Source of the DNA: an uncultured Prevotella sp.
Lineage (GTDB): Bacteria > Bacteroidota > Bacteroidia > Bacteroidales > Bacteroidaceae
Length of the DNA stretch: 37,806 nucleotides
Assembly (NCBI GenBank): GCA_934256705.1
Contig: CAKQPF010000033.1
Span: forward strand, 1-37,806
Direction of reading: 5' to 3'
Shown: in pieces, positions 15,334 through 23,941 of the stretch
Numbering within the stretch: position 1 is the stretch's first letter
Layout of the letters: every line of letters begins with the position of its first letter
Translations under genes and position numbers: made by a program
The notes under the pieces: generated by a model
Seen by the model: only the letters and a program-made list of their open reading frames with translations
Told to the model about the DNA's origin: nothing
The model's database searches: none

Positions 15334-18183
15334 TCATTTCAAGACTACCTTCTTTCCATTTCTGGAAATCTTCAAGCCCTTGGCATTGGCATTGACACGC
15401 TGGCCGGCAGCGTTATACCAGTCGGTATCTTTCTCATCTGCAGCAATTTCACTGATGGAAGTAGCTTCTCCCACCTTCAGTTTGAAGCGCTGTGAGTAGC
15501 CTGCCTTGGCAGTAAATGTATAGAGTTTACCGTCATTGAGGGATATGCTCTTGCCCTCCTGAGTATCTATGAGCGCCACGCCGGTGTCTATATCATCTGC
15601 GAGGGAGATGGAATATTCTCCGTCTGCATTGAAATATGTGCCTACCGCCATTACGCCATTTCCCATAGGACACTCATTGATGGCATACTGCACGCCACCG
15701 TTTACAGTGTAAATCTGAGCAGCCTCGGTACTGATGAACTTAGATGCGTCCTTATCGAGTTCGTAGGCATTGGAAGCAGCCTCATTGATTACCACGCGGG
15801 TACGGTCAGTCTGTTTGCCATCACTGAGCGACAGATTGATGATTCTACGGTTATCACCGCCCTCTCCCATTGCCTTTGCATTGCTTGCGGCACGCACCTG
15901 TCTGCTTGTCTGGCGTCCTTCAGTGGAGAATGTGATGCTCTGGTTTGCTCCAGAGCACTGCACGAAGAATGCTTCTCCAGGAGAGAAGATGTAAGAGTCA
16001 TCCTTCGGATTGTAGGCCTCATAGGTTCTGTTATGCATATTCCACACTGTGATTGGAGAAGTGAAATCCATATAGCGTGTGTCATAATAGCATTGATATG
16101 GATTGCCGACAAGGTTCCATCCCTGATTCTTAGTAAACTCACTCGGATAAGCATTAAGAGGAATGCTGACGTCCTTATTGGCTATGGTGCAAGTCTTGGA
16201 TGACGGTATCTCCAGAGCACTGTTATATTGATAATAATCCATCCTTCTCTCCGTGCTGATGATATATCCCTTATAGGCGCTGAGCGTGCTTTCGGAATCG
16301 AGCTTTACCCATGTATAATTCATGTCGCCCATAGCGCGGTTTTCTCCGGAATATTCACGAATGGCGAAATTGGTAGTGCCTTCAAGGACTGGCTTTATGT
16401 CCTTCACCTTCACATCATAAGGAAAACTTACGAATGCCCAGCTATTGTCGTATGTATAGAGAATTGTGCTGATGCTGTCGGCTGTCATCGGTACATTATT
16501 GACGATGGAGGTCATGAAGCGGTCCTTGTTATTATGTTCATACAGCCTCTTGTAGTCATAACAAGCAGAATACTTGCTCAGATTGACTGCTCCAGATCCG
16601 TTGACGGTAAATGATCCGTATGAAAATTTGTTATCCCAATCAGAGCGGAATGTGGTCATTACTGGCTTATAGTTGGAATTGGTCAGGTCATCATCTATAT
16701 CAATGATACGCTCTTCGCTTGTGGCAAAGGACGTAGGGCGATAATTGCTCATCTCCTCAATGGTGTAGAAGTCACTCCATCCTGGTGTTGACTTATATAT
16801 TGACTGCGACATTGCCGGCACATGGAGCACGACATCATTCATATTGACGGCTGACAGAGGACACCTACCATTGACATAAGGCGGTATTCCGGCACGGATA
16901 TAAATGTCCTTCAATGCTGTAGCACTGTTGAAAGGTTCGTAATACATATATCTCAACGTGCTTGGCAGCGTTATCTTCTTCAATGATTTACAGCTGAAGA
17001 AGCAACGATTTGAGAGTGTTTCCAATCCTTCATTGATAATGACGTTCTCCAGAGGATTTTCCATAAAGGCTTCCTCGGAAATAGTCCTGAGGGAAGAAGG
17101 CAGAGTGATGGTCTTCAATCCGCATCCCCCAAACATACGGTAAGCAATAACTTGCAGACCTTCACTGAAATGGACATCTTCGAGCATACGGCATCCTTCA
17201 AATGTATTTTGATTGGTATTTACAAGTGTAGATGGAAGTGACACCTTTCTCAGTTGAGCACAACCATAGAAAGCATACGAACCAAGTTCGGTCAATCCCT
17301 CATTGAGATTCACCTCTTTAAGGGCATTACATTGCCAGAATGCGCTACCACTTATATTCTTCAGCGATGTCGGGAAATTGATTTCATTCAGATGATAGCA
17401 TCTAATGAAAGCGCTCTCACCTATTTTCTCTATAACCTTTGGCAATACTATCTTCTCCACTCCCCATCTATTTTGAAGCCAGCTATCAGGGATGACAGTC
17501 AACTTTGCCTCTGAAAGGTCAATACTGATGAGGTTAGGCATGTTTATCTTTATGATATTAAGGTCCTCTCCGTTTATCTCGCCTGAGACTTTCAGGACAT
17601 TGACATCCTGAAGATAAGCTGCCTTCTTCACTATCTCATTCGACAATGTGCCGGCTGTAGTGAGATTTACGCTTACCTCAAGGCCGTCGCCATCTACAAG
17701 GATGAAATTGTTCCATCTCGTATCTGCTATACGGTAATCATGTATTGTTCCTTGAGGAAGTAACACTCTGGCGTAGAGATTATCGGTTCTGAAATTAGAT
17801 TTCAATACTGGCGGAGTCGCTGTGTTGACCTTTACTTCATAAAGGTTTCCAAATCCGTTGAAGGCATAGTCGCCCAACTCCTGCATAGTATTAGGAAGTT
17901 GGATTGCCTTTACCCCTTTTGCTGCTTCTGGAAGGTTGTATTCTCCTTTCATGGAACGCACCGTATAAGTGACGCCGTCATAGGAAACCGTAGCCGGTAT
18001 TACCATCAGTGAGTCAAACTGGGAGTAGTAGGTGTAAAACTGTGCTACCTTGTTTGTTCCGTCAAGGTAGTAACTGTTTCCATCAATCGTGACGCGCTGA
18101 CTGCTGAAATTCCAGTTCATCTCATCACCATGTGCGACTACGCTCATCATGAGCGCAACGCAGAAAATCAATAATTTTCTCAT
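15334..18183 (-). CDS. BspA-like leucine-rich repeat surface protein
   Basis: A 949-residue exported protein from the ATG at 18183; the frame is open to 18249 but only this start places the signal peptide (MRKLLIFCVALMMSVVAHG) first. From about residue 85 to 470 it holds BspA-type (LRR_5) leucine-rich repeats of about 22-24 residues, such as LPSTLRTISEEAFMENPLENV and INEGLETLSNRCFFSCKSLKKI-like units. The remaining half has no clear repeat and may be beta-rich. The C-terminal 28 residues (WYNAAGQRVNANAKG then GKKVVLK) resemble the tail of the giant protein downstream. BspA-like proteins of oral and gut Bacteroidota bind host matrix proteins; here that is only family knowledge. A near-consensus promoter about 210 bases upstream makes this the first gene of a two-gene unit. 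Confidence 0.87.
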   Translation of the reverse strand: MRKLLIFCVALMMSVVAHGDEMNWNFSSQRVTIDGNSYYLDGTNKVAQFYTYYSQFDSLMVIPATVSYDGVTYTVRSMKGEYNLPEAAKGVKAIQLPNTMQELGDYAFNGFGNLYEVKVNTATPPVLKSNFRTDNLYARVLLPQGTIHDYRIADTRWNNFILVDGDGLEVSVNLTTAGTLSNEIVKKAAYLQDVNVLKVSGEINGEDLNIIKINMPNLISIDLSEAKLTVIPDSWLQNRWGVEKIVLPKVIEKIGESAFIRCYHLNEINFPTSLKNISGSAFWQCNALKEVNLNEGLTELGSYAFYGCAQLRKVSLPSTLVNTNQNTFEGCRMLEDVHFSEGLQVIAYRMFGGCGLKTITLPSSLRTISEEAFMENPLENVIINEGLETLSNRCFFSCKSLKKITLPSTLRYMYYEPFNSATALKDIYIRAGIPPYVNGRCPLSAVNMNDVVLHVPAMSQSIYKSTPGWSDFYTIEEMSNYRPTSFATSEERIIDIDDDLTNSNYKPVMTTFRSDWDNKFSYGSFTVNGSGAVNLSKYSACYDYKRLYEHNNKDRFMTSIVNNVPMTADSISTILYTYDNSWAFVSFPYDVKVKDIKPVLEGTTNFAIREYSGENRAMGDMNYTWVKLDSESTLSAYKGYIISTERRMDYYQYNSALEIPSSKTCTIANKDVSIPLNAYPSEFTKNQGWNLVGNPYQCYYDTRYMDFTSPITVWNMHNRTYEAYNPKDDSYIFSPGEAFFVQCSGANQSITFSTEGRQTSRQVRAASNAKAMGEGGDNRRIINLSLSDGKQTDRTRVVINEAASNAYELDKDASKFISTEAAQIYTVNGGVQYAINECPMGNGVMAVGTYFNADGEYSISLADDIDTGVALIDTQEGKSISLNDGKLYTFTAKAGYSQRFKLKVGEATSISEIAADEKDTDWYNAAGQRVNANAKGLKISRNGKKVVLK

Positions 18184-18394
18184 AAGTCTTATCGTGTTCA
18201 GGTTCTGTTTTTTTCGTAAATTGTCTCTCTTTGCAGGCAAATATTGCACTATATTTACTTTGCATCATCGGCTTTACAACAAAAATAAAATGGTTTCACA
18301 CAATGGAAATCAAGTCATGAAGACGCAATTCATACGGCACAAGGATTTTACAAATATTATTGACAAACTTCCTTGCCTACTTATTTCTTGCGGA

Positions 18395-18426
18395 CAAAGG
18401 TAGAAAATATTTCTGAAATTTCCAAA
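18395..18426 (-). promoter_or_regulatory. Near-perfect Bacteroidota promoter for the LRR/Calx-beta pair
   Basis: On the minus strand TTTG (18426-18423), a 20-base spacer and TACCTTTG (18402-18395) match the TTTG-N19-21-TAnnTTTG consensus at every fixed base. The expected start of transcription is near 18388, giving a leader of about 205 bases before the ATG at 18183. This leader (18184-18394) has no gene or recognised riboswitch. Confidence 0.75.
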
Positions 18427-18436
18427 ATGATGGATA

Positions 18437-18482
18437 AAAAATCAAAAAAAATGTTGATGAAATGACTATTTCATCAACATTT
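18437..18482 (-). terminator. Intrinsic terminator after cysK
   Basis: A perfect 15-bp stem (18449-18463 with 18468-18482) and the loop GACT are followed on the minus strand by a run of T broken only by GA. It lies about 195 bases past the cysK stop; the part between (18483-18676) shows no gene. The -33 box of the next promoter begins within about ten bases of it, so cysK and the surface-protein unit are cleanly separated. Confidence 0.85.
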
Positions 18483-18676
18483 ATATTCCGATACTAACAA
18501 ACTATCACCTTAATATATAACAATAATAGGAGTTTGTTTGAGTTTGTTATAATATTCAGATTCTCACAAATATGGAAACAAATGGAAAAATCTTTCTATT
18601 CTGTGTTAGTGCTGCTCACAGTCAAAGGATTGTTAATCCAAAGTCACCTTATTATATATATAGGTGCTGCAAGAGT

Positions 18677-19624
18677 TTACAATGGATAGCCATCGAAGTC
18701 GAAGAGGACGGTGGAGAGATAGCGTTCACCGGTGTCGGGGAGGAGGACCACTACCTTCTTGCCTTTGTTTTCCGGACGCTGCGCCACCTGTGCGGCAGCG
18801 AAAGCGGCGGCTCCTGAAGAGATTCCCACGAGCAGGCCTTCGGTCTGGGCAAGTTGTCTGCCTGTGCGGATGGCATCATCATTATCGACATCTATCACTT
18901 CATCGACGTATTGCGAGCCATATATCTTAGGCACGAAACCGGCTCCTATGCCCTGTATCTTGTGCGGACCGCTCTTTCCGCCATTCAGCACTGGCGAAGT
19001 CAGTGGTTCGACGGCATACACTTTCACGCTTGGTTTCTTCTCCTTGAGATACTTTGCTATACCTGTCACGGTGCCACCGGTGCCTACTCCTGCCACGAAT
19101 ATATCGACCTCACCGTCAGTATCTTCCCATATCTCGGGACCAGTAGAAGCATAATGCTTTGCTGGATTTGCAGGATTCTCAAACTGCTGGAGAATGACGC
19201 TGCCCGGAATGGAGTCGCGCAGTTCCTCAGCAGCCTTGATAGCACCCGGCATTCCGTCCTTGCCACTCGTCAGCCTTACCTCTGCTCCGTAAGCCTTCAC
19301 GAGGTTACGGCGCTCTACCGACATGGTTTCAGGCATGGTGAGGATGAGGTGATAGCCCTTCACAGCGCTGACGAGAGCGAGTCCTACGCCGGTATTGCCT
19401 GATGTAGGTTCGATGATTGTTGCTCCAGGCTTGAGTATTCCTTTCCGCTCAGCATCCTCTATCATAGCGAGAGCTACGCGATCCTTCACTGATCCGCCAG
19501 GATTGAAAAACTCCACCTTTGCTATGACAGGGGTGTCAAGATTCTTTGACTCAGAGAATTTGTTGAGTTCGAGGAGTGGTGTCTTTCCCACCAGTTCCGT
19601 AAGTTGTTTTGCGATCTTTGCCAT
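18677..19624 (-). CDS. cysK: Cysteine synthase A (O-acetylserine sulfhydrylase)
   Basis: Makes L-cysteine from O-acetylserine and sulfide with pyridoxal phosphate, in the cytoplasm. The 315 residues match the usual length of CysK. Lys47 in NPGGSVKDR is the cofactor lysine; TSGNTG (74-79) is the substrate-binding loop; GTGGTVTG (181-188) binds the cofactor phosphate; GISSGAA (268-274) is the conserved C-terminal motif. The gene stands alone: a promoter box lies 125 bases upstream, a repeat-rich region of nearly 1 kb precedes it, and a strong terminator follows. No serine acetyltransferase gene is nearby. The related cystathionine beta-synthase or CysM is less likely given the CysK-like motifs and length. 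Confidence 0.95.
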   Translation of the reverse strand: MAKIAKQLTELVGKTPLLELNKFSESKNLDTPVIAKVEFFNPGGSVKDRVALAMIEDAERKGILKPGATIIEPTSGNTGVGLALVSAVKGYHLILTMPETMSVERRNLVKAYGAEVRLTSGKDGMPGAIKAAEELRDSIPGSVILQQFENPANPAKHYASTGPEIWEDTDGEVDIFVAGVGTGGTVTGIAKYLKEKKPSVKVYAVEPLTSPVLNGGKSGPHKIQGIGAGFVPKIYGSQYVDEVIDVDNDDAIRTGRQLAQTEGLLVGISSGAAAFAAAQVAQRPENKGKKVVVLLPDTGERYLSTVLFDFDGYPL

Positions 19625-19748
19625 AATGATTTTTTTTTTTTATTATTACCGTTTGTTATTGTTTCTATTTGCTGTTGTGTCGAAGATTCATACGAAAGAA
19701 ACAAGGCTTTTCATTCACATTGCAGTGACCGTCTCTTATTTCTTTTTG

Positions 19749-19756
19749 CAAAAGTA
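19749..19756 (-). promoter_or_regulatory. -7 box for cysK
   Basis: The minus strand reads TACTTTTG, a match to TAnnTTTG, 125 bases before the cysK ATG. CTTG at 19780-19777 is one base off the -33 box at a 20-base spacing. Confidence 0.6.
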
Positions 19757-19906
19757 CAACTTATAGTTAGATTATCCAAGCAAATCAATGATAATCAGAA
19801 AATATAACTGCCATATCGCTTATTCTGGAATAATATTCCATGCAAAATCTCTTCCTATGGACTATTGTCCTGATTGCCGGAGGAGAATAGCAACAAAACG
19901 AGAAAC

Positions 19907-20196
19907 TATTTTGTTGGCTCGTTGTTTTGTTGGCTGGTTGTTTCGTTGGCTGGTTGTTTCGTTGATAGTCAAACTACAAGCGGTTTCTACAAACAACGAG
20001 ACTACATTATTAAGGTACTGTCTTCCAGACAGCTCTCTCATATATGTTTATAATCCCGAGACTTCGTCCCGGGTTACTCTCGCTTCGCTCGGTACTGTCT
20101 TCCAGACAGACAACAAAAGTACCATACAACTAAACAACAAAACAACCACACAACTAAACAACAAAACAACCACACAACTAAACAACTAAACAACAA
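19907..20196. repeat. Mosaic of short dispersed and tandem repeats upstream of cysK
   Basis: Three kinds of repeat adjoin. At 19907-19965 TTGGCTGGTTGTTTCG-like units stand in tandem. GGTACTGTCTTCCAGACAG occurs twice, at 20014-20032 and 20091-20109, with the hairpin CCCGAGACTTCGTCCCGGG (about 20055-20073) between. From 20110 to 20196 a 24-base unit of the AACTAAACAACAAAACAACC type is repeated. The same AACAAAAC composition returns around sprA and ruvA. A 133-codon reading frame across this part has repeat-like low complexity and is not taken as a gene. Confidence 0.7.
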
Positions 20197-20236
20197 AAAA
20201 AAGGTTGCGGAAAAAAGGCTATGAAGTTACAAAATG

Positions 20237-20317
20237 AAAGCATAGATATTGCGATGTAAAAGCTATGCTTTTGCGATGCAATATCTATGCTTTTAGGGGC
20301 TAATATCTATGCTTTTA
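20237..20317. repeat. Inverted and direct copies of an ATCTATGCTTTT element
   Basis: AAAGCATAGATATTGC (20237-20252) and GCAATATCTATGCTTT (20278-20293) are perfect 16-base inverted copies; a direct copy, TAATATCTATGCTTTTA, follows at 20301-20317. AAAAGCTATGCTTTT in the loop forms a smaller hairpin. It lies in the space between ddh and cysK and could fold as a cruciform or an RNA stem. Confidence 0.7.
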
Positions 20318-20576
20318 GCCAGAGAGGGTTATTTTACCGCTTTCTGATTTTTTCTATAAGTAAAAACGGCAGAAAAGTTACAATCTGTTACTTTTTCGGG
20401 TTTCGGCACATGGCACGCCACTTGGTCAAAACAAATGCGCGACAGGGAATGACATCAATGGAGAAACACAAAATAAAAACCAGATGACAATATCATCGTT
20501 CGTGTCAGACATCTATATTTCTTCTATGATGAGCAGGTTGCTATGCACCTGATGTGCCGGAAACCTGCACCTCTAT
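20318..20576. other. Non-coding stretch downstream of ddh, nothing recognised
   Basis: This stretch follows the ddh stop on the minus strand. No open reading frame with coding character, tRNA, or named RNA element was seen. A loose hairpin with no T-run is possible around 20530-20570 (GGTTGC against GCAACC-like parts), so the ddh terminator is not clear. Confidence 0.4.
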
Positions 20577-21476
20577 TTATACGAGATGGGCGATGAGGTC
20601 CTCACGGTCACCGGCGAGCATGTCGATGACAGGAGTCTCCACCATAGTGTAGCAACCAGGCTGCTGACGCATTGATGCACGTGCCACATTGACGAGCACC
20701 TGGGCGGTGAGGGCAGGATTGTTTATCTTCATGTTGAACTCGAAGAGCTGGTTGTGCGTCTTTCCACTCACGCCCTTGCGGGTGAGGTTTACGCCGTGAC
20801 CCACGTCATTGAGGGCATCAACGCTCTCCACCTGGAACACATGTGTCTCATCATTAGCGAAATATGGGTCAGCCTTGATAGCCTTTGTCACCTCAGCGAG
20901 GTCGGCACCTTCCTCCAGTTCCACATATACCATACGGCGATGGATTCCTTCACCCACCGGAATAGTCATGGAGAGAGCGTCCTTCACGCCAGCCTTTGAG
21001 CGCACACAGACAGAGTGTCCCATGGAGCGGCCTGGTCCGAAGTTGGTGTAAGACAAGCCCTTAGGAGCGAGGCTCTGCATCAATGTGCGGACGATGGAGT
21101 CGGAACCTGGGTCCCATCCTGCTGATATTACAGCCACAGCGCCATGCTCCTTTGCCACAGGCATGAGGGCAGCGCGGTAATCCACGATGGATGTGTGGAT
21201 GTCGAATGAGTCCACGGTATTGATTCCCATAGCGAGATACTTCTTGGCGTATTCCTCGCAGGAGCGTGTAGGAGTAGCAAGAATGGCTACATCCACGTCC
21301 TTCAGTTCGGTAATATCCTTTACCACATCATATTGTTGAAGTTCTACAGGCTTGTTTTCTGCGCCATTGCGACGAACTACACCTGCTATTTCGAAATCCT
21401 CAGAAGCCTCAAGAGCCTCAATGGCATACTTGCCTATATTGCCGTAACCTACTACGGCTGCACGAATCTTTTTCAT
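20577..21476 (-). CDS. ddh: meso-Diaminopimelate D-dehydrogenase
   Basis: NADPH-dependent enzyme that makes meso-diaminopimelate in one step from tetrahydrodipicolinate, for lysine and peptidoglycan, in the cytoplasm. It has 299 residues; about 300-325 is usual. The N-terminal nucleotide-binding fold is seen in VVGYGNIGKYAIEAL (residues 8-22). Further family signatures are ILATPTRS, DSFDIH and SAGWDPGSDS with GPGRSMGHS, which line the substrate pocket. The C-terminal part has FEFNMKINNPALTAQVLV. It is a lone gene with its own -7 box 34 bases upstream. No other lysine gene is present in the window. The alternative, a homoserine or dihydrodipicolinate reductase, lacks the GWDPG motif. Confidence 0.95.
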   Translation of the reverse strand: MKKIRAAVVGYGNIGKYAIEALEASEDFEIAGVVRRNGAENKPVELQQYDVVKDITELKDVDVAILATPTRSCEEYAKKYLAMGINTVDSFDIHTSIVDYRAALMPVAKEHGAVAVISAGWDPGSDSIVRTLMQSLAPKGLSYTNFGPGRSMGHSVCVRSKAGVKDALSMTIPVGEGIHRRMVYVELEEGADLAEVTKAIKADPYFANDETHVFQVESVDALNDVGHGVNLTRKGVSGKTHNQLFEFNMKINNPALTAQVLVNVARASMRQQPGCYTMVETPVIDMLAGDREDLIAHLV

Positions 21477-21509
21477 TTTATTTTGTTGTTAGTATTTTAA
21501 TTTGCGGTG

Positions 21510-21517
21510 CAAAGGTA
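21510..21517 (-). promoter_or_regulatory. -7 box for ddh
   Basis: The minus strand reads TACCTTTG, an exact match to TAnnTTTG, 34 bases before the ddh ATG. A proper -33 TTTG is not seen at the right distance. The rest of the gap to the flotillin gene (21518-21704) is A/T-rich with no gene. Confidence 0.6.
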
Positions 21518-21704
21518 CAAAAAAAATAACAAACCATCATTTCTTTTGTCGCGAAATTATGTTATCGTTCCGAAAGAAATGACGATTTGTTATTTTTCAG
21601 CCTCACAACGAGGCACATTGTAAAAGTTTTTCCTTATTTCAATGCAAAACTTTCATAATTGTAAGTTCAATACTTAGCATTACGCATTGTGAATTATGAA
21701 TTAA

Positions 21705-21788
21705 GAATTATGCATTATGAATTGTGAATTATGCATTATGAATTGTGAATTATGCATTATGAATTGTGAATTATGCATTATGAATTAT
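21705..21788. repeat. 21-bp tandem repeat over the end of the flotillin gene
   Basis: Four units of GAATTATGCATTATGAATTGT stand head to tail at 21705, 21726, 21747 and 21768, the last ending in TAT. A degenerate stretch of similar sequence precedes them from about 21683. The TAA stop of the flotillin gene (21785-21787) lies inside the last unit. The units contain ATGCAT and TTATGCATTA-like palindromes. Confidence 0.9.
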
Positions 21789-23143
21789 GAATTAGAATCC
21801 CCCTCCTCCTTCTTCTTGGCGAGGTATTCAGGGAGCGACATGCCAGCCTGGTCGAAGAGATCCTGGAGAGGAGGCACGCTCTTCATCAGTCCACTGAGGA
21901 AATTAGCAGTGGAACCAGTGCCGTTTTCGCCCTTGCCGGAATCCCAGACAGTGACCTTGTCGATGTTGATTCCCTTGATAGCCTCCACCTGAGTCTTGAC
22001 GAGCTCTGGGAGTTTCTCCAGGAGAAGGAGCGTGTAAGCCTTTGTGGCATCGCCACCGGCTGCCTGAATCATCTTGTCGTAACCCTGTGCCTGCTTGTTG
22101 AGGATTTCGAAGAGACCACGCGCTTCTGCCTCCATCTTGGCAAACTGAGCATCTGCTTCACCTCGTGCATTGACGCGAACTTTCTCTGCTTCCGCCTCTG
22201 CCTCGATAATCTTACGCTTCTTCTCAATCTCCTGAGATACAAGGACATTGGCAGACTGAGTGGCGCGCTCACGCTGTGCACGTGCCTCTTCCGCCTTTTC
22301 CTCAGCAGAGTAAGCCTCTTCGAGAGCCTTTGCTGATGCCACTTTCTCAGCTGCGATAGCCTTGCGCTGTGCTTCTGCCTCGCGCTCACGACGGTCAGCA
22401 TCTGAATTTGCTATCTGCACCTTTGCCTCATTCTCACCCTGCACGGCCTGCGCATTAGCCTCGGCAGTACGGATACGTGTCTCCCGGTTGGCCTCGGCCT
22501 TACCGATTTCACCTATCTTCTCCTGCTCTGCCACGCGCACCTTAGCCTCATTGATGGCCTTGGCGGCAGCCTCCTGACCGAGAGCCTCGATATATCCGGA
22601 CTCGTCATTGATGTCGGTGACGTTGACATTGATAAGGCGGAGACCTATTTTCTTGAGTTCCACCTCCACATTGCTGGATATCGCATCCAGGAACTTGTCA
22701 CGGTCACAATTCAGTTCCTCAATGCTCATGGTGGCGATAACGAGACGCAACTGACCGAAGAGGATGTCGCGTGCAAGCTCCTGTATCTGTCCGGCAGTGA
22801 GACCGAGAAGTCGCTCTGCCGCCGCTGTCATGCTGTCTTCGTCTGTGGAGATACCCACGGTGAAGCGACATGGCACATCCACACGGATGTTCTGACGGGA
22901 AAGGGCATTGGTAAGATTGGCATCAATGCTGATTGGAGTCAGCGAGAGATATGCGTAATCCTGGATGATAGGGAGCACGAAAGCGCCTCCACCATGCACA
23001 CATTTTGCTGATTTCTTTGAACTACTGCTGCCATAGATGACAAGAATCTTGTCGGAAGGACAGCGACGATAACGATTGATAAGGGCTGCAAAGAGCACTA
23101 CTACGACTACTACTGCAGCTACGATTACTGTCATTTCATTCAT
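21785..23143 (-). CDS. Flotillin/SPFH-family membrane scaffold protein
   Basis: A 452-residue band-7 protein. Residues 3-22 are a single membrane helix (VIVAAVVVVVVLFAALI). The SPFH (prohibitin-like) domain spans about 25-185, then comes an Ala/Glu/Arg-rich coiled coil (about 185-350, AEANRETRIRTAEANAQAV and the like), then a flotillin C-terminal region with TKAYTLLLLEKLPELVKTQ. Flotillins such as FloT/YuaG organise membrane microdomains and affect secretion and cell-wall enzymes. The start at 23143 gives the helix directly at the N terminus. It lies 69 bases after an NfeD-like gene; SPFH-NfeD pairing is a well-known arrangement. The stop codon falls in a tandem repeat, so the last two residues are repeat-encoded. 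Confidence 0.9.
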   Translation of the reverse strand: MNEMTVIVAAVVVVVVLFAALINRYRRCPSDKILVIYGSSSSKKSAKCVHGGGAFVLPIIQDYAYLSLTPISIDANLTNALSRQNIRVDVPCRFTVGISTDEDSMTAAAERLLGLTAGQIQELARDILFGQLRLVIATMSIEELNCDRDKFLDAISSNVEVELKKIGLRLINVNVTDINDESGYIEALGQEAAAKAINEAKVRVAEQEKIGEIGKAEANRETRIRTAEANAQAVQGENEAKVQIANSDADRREREAEAQRKAIAAEKVASAKALEEAYSAEEKAEEARAQRERATQSANVLVSQEIEKKRKIIEAEAEAEKVRVNARGEADAQFAKMEAEARGLFEILNKQAQGYDKMIQAAGGDATKAYTLLLLEKLPELVKTQVEAIKGINIDKVTVWDSGKGENGTGSTANFLSGLMKSVPPLQDLFDQAGMSLPEYLAKKKEEGDSNS

Positions 23144-23212
23144 TGTTGGGTTTGGGTTTTAGGTTGTTAGTTGTTGTTATATGCCGTAAAAGCGGCTGAC
23201 GCTGTGGCTTGC

Positions 23213-23782
23213 TTATTGCGGAACTACGCACACTGTGCTTCCTTCCACTGCCTCTACCTTCACTTTCGCTCCGGTAGGGATTTCTTCACCATTGGAAATG
23301 GCGTCAAGCTCATGGATGCTGCCATTGATGCTTATCTGTATCTTTCCCTTTCCTTTGCCTTTTTCCGGGATGCGGAGATAGACATCAGCGGTTTTTCCCA
23401 CGCAGTCCGCTATCTTGTAGGCACCGTTCGACTCCAGCTTTTGCAGTTTCCTGCGCATGAAGACATAGGCATAAGCGAATGCCAAGCCTATTACTATAGC
23501 GACGAAATAGAGCAATGCCTTGCTGGAAATGTCGTTGGCGAAACTTACTCCCGCCCATCCGAAGCCGACAAAGAAATTCACAAGCGAACGGATAGAGAAA
23601 AGGCTGAGACCGCCTCCCACATCCATCGTGTCGCCATCTGCAATGTCGAGGTCCATTGCGTCATGGGCATCCATGCCTATAAGGGTGAGGATAGCCTGCA
23701 CTGCAAAGACCACTGAACTAATAATTGCACAGCCCCAGAACACTTGCATCGTGGGGTCTAATGCGAGATACCATTCTTGCAT
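23213..23782 (-). CDS. NfeD-like/YuaF-type membrane protein
   Basis: A 189-residue protein with hydrophobic helices at about 12-35 (VFWGCAIISSVVFAVQAILTL), about 62-80 and about 87-108 (ALLYFVAIVIGLAFAYAYVF), followed by a soluble beta-rich end from about 120 (KIADCVGKTADVYLRIP, GSIHELDAISNGEEIPTGAKVKVEAVEGSTVCV) that fits the OB-fold of NfeD/YuaF proteins. The acidic loop at about 40-55 (MDLDIADGDTMDVGGG) is unusual. It precedes the flotillin gene by 69 bases, and the two are expected to work together at the membrane. It lacks the protease domain of long NfeD forms. Assignment rests on layout and partner, so it is less firm than the flotillin. Confidence 0.75.
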   Translation of the reverse strand: MQEWYLALDPTMQVFWGCAIISSVVFAVQAILTLIGMDAHDAMDLDIADGDTMDVGGGLSLFSIRSLVNFFVGFGWAGVSFANDISSKALLYFVAIVIGLAFAYAYVFMRRKLQKLESNGAYKIADCVGKTADVYLRIPEKGKGKGKIQISINGSIHELDAISNGEEIPTGAKVKVEAVEGSTVCVVPQ

Positions 23783-23854
23783 AGGATTTAGTTATTTGAT
23801 TGTTGTTGATGATAATGATGTCCTTGATGGGCGAAGGCTGGCGGTCGGGCGTGT

Positions 23855-23889
23855 GGTATCCAACGGTAAAAGCCGTTGGCACAGTGGCT
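23855..23889 (+). repeat. Dispersed hairpin repeat, copy 1
   Basis: CCAACGGTAAAAGCCGTTGG (7-bp stem, 6-base loop) followed by CACAGTGGC. It is 34 of 35 identical to the reverse complement of 37653-37687 and related to 28927-28960. It lies between the UPF0210 stop and the NfeD-like gene start. Confidence 0.85.
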
Positions 23890-23941
23890 CTCGCTGAGAT
23901 TCCACACATCCGACGACCAGACTTACGTATCCATTTCGGAA

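Noticed and set aside
19788..20189. 133-codon reading frame on the plus strand upstream of cysK
   Set aside because: Its end is NNKTTTQL repeats and the middle is dispersed repeat; no domain or start signal is seen.
21705..21788. CRISPR-like array
   Set aside because: The units are directly adjacent with no spacers and no cas genes are present.
21705..21992. Plus-strand frame beginning MNCELCI repeats
   Set aside because: It is a translation of the 21-bp tandem repeat running into the antisense of the flotillin gene.
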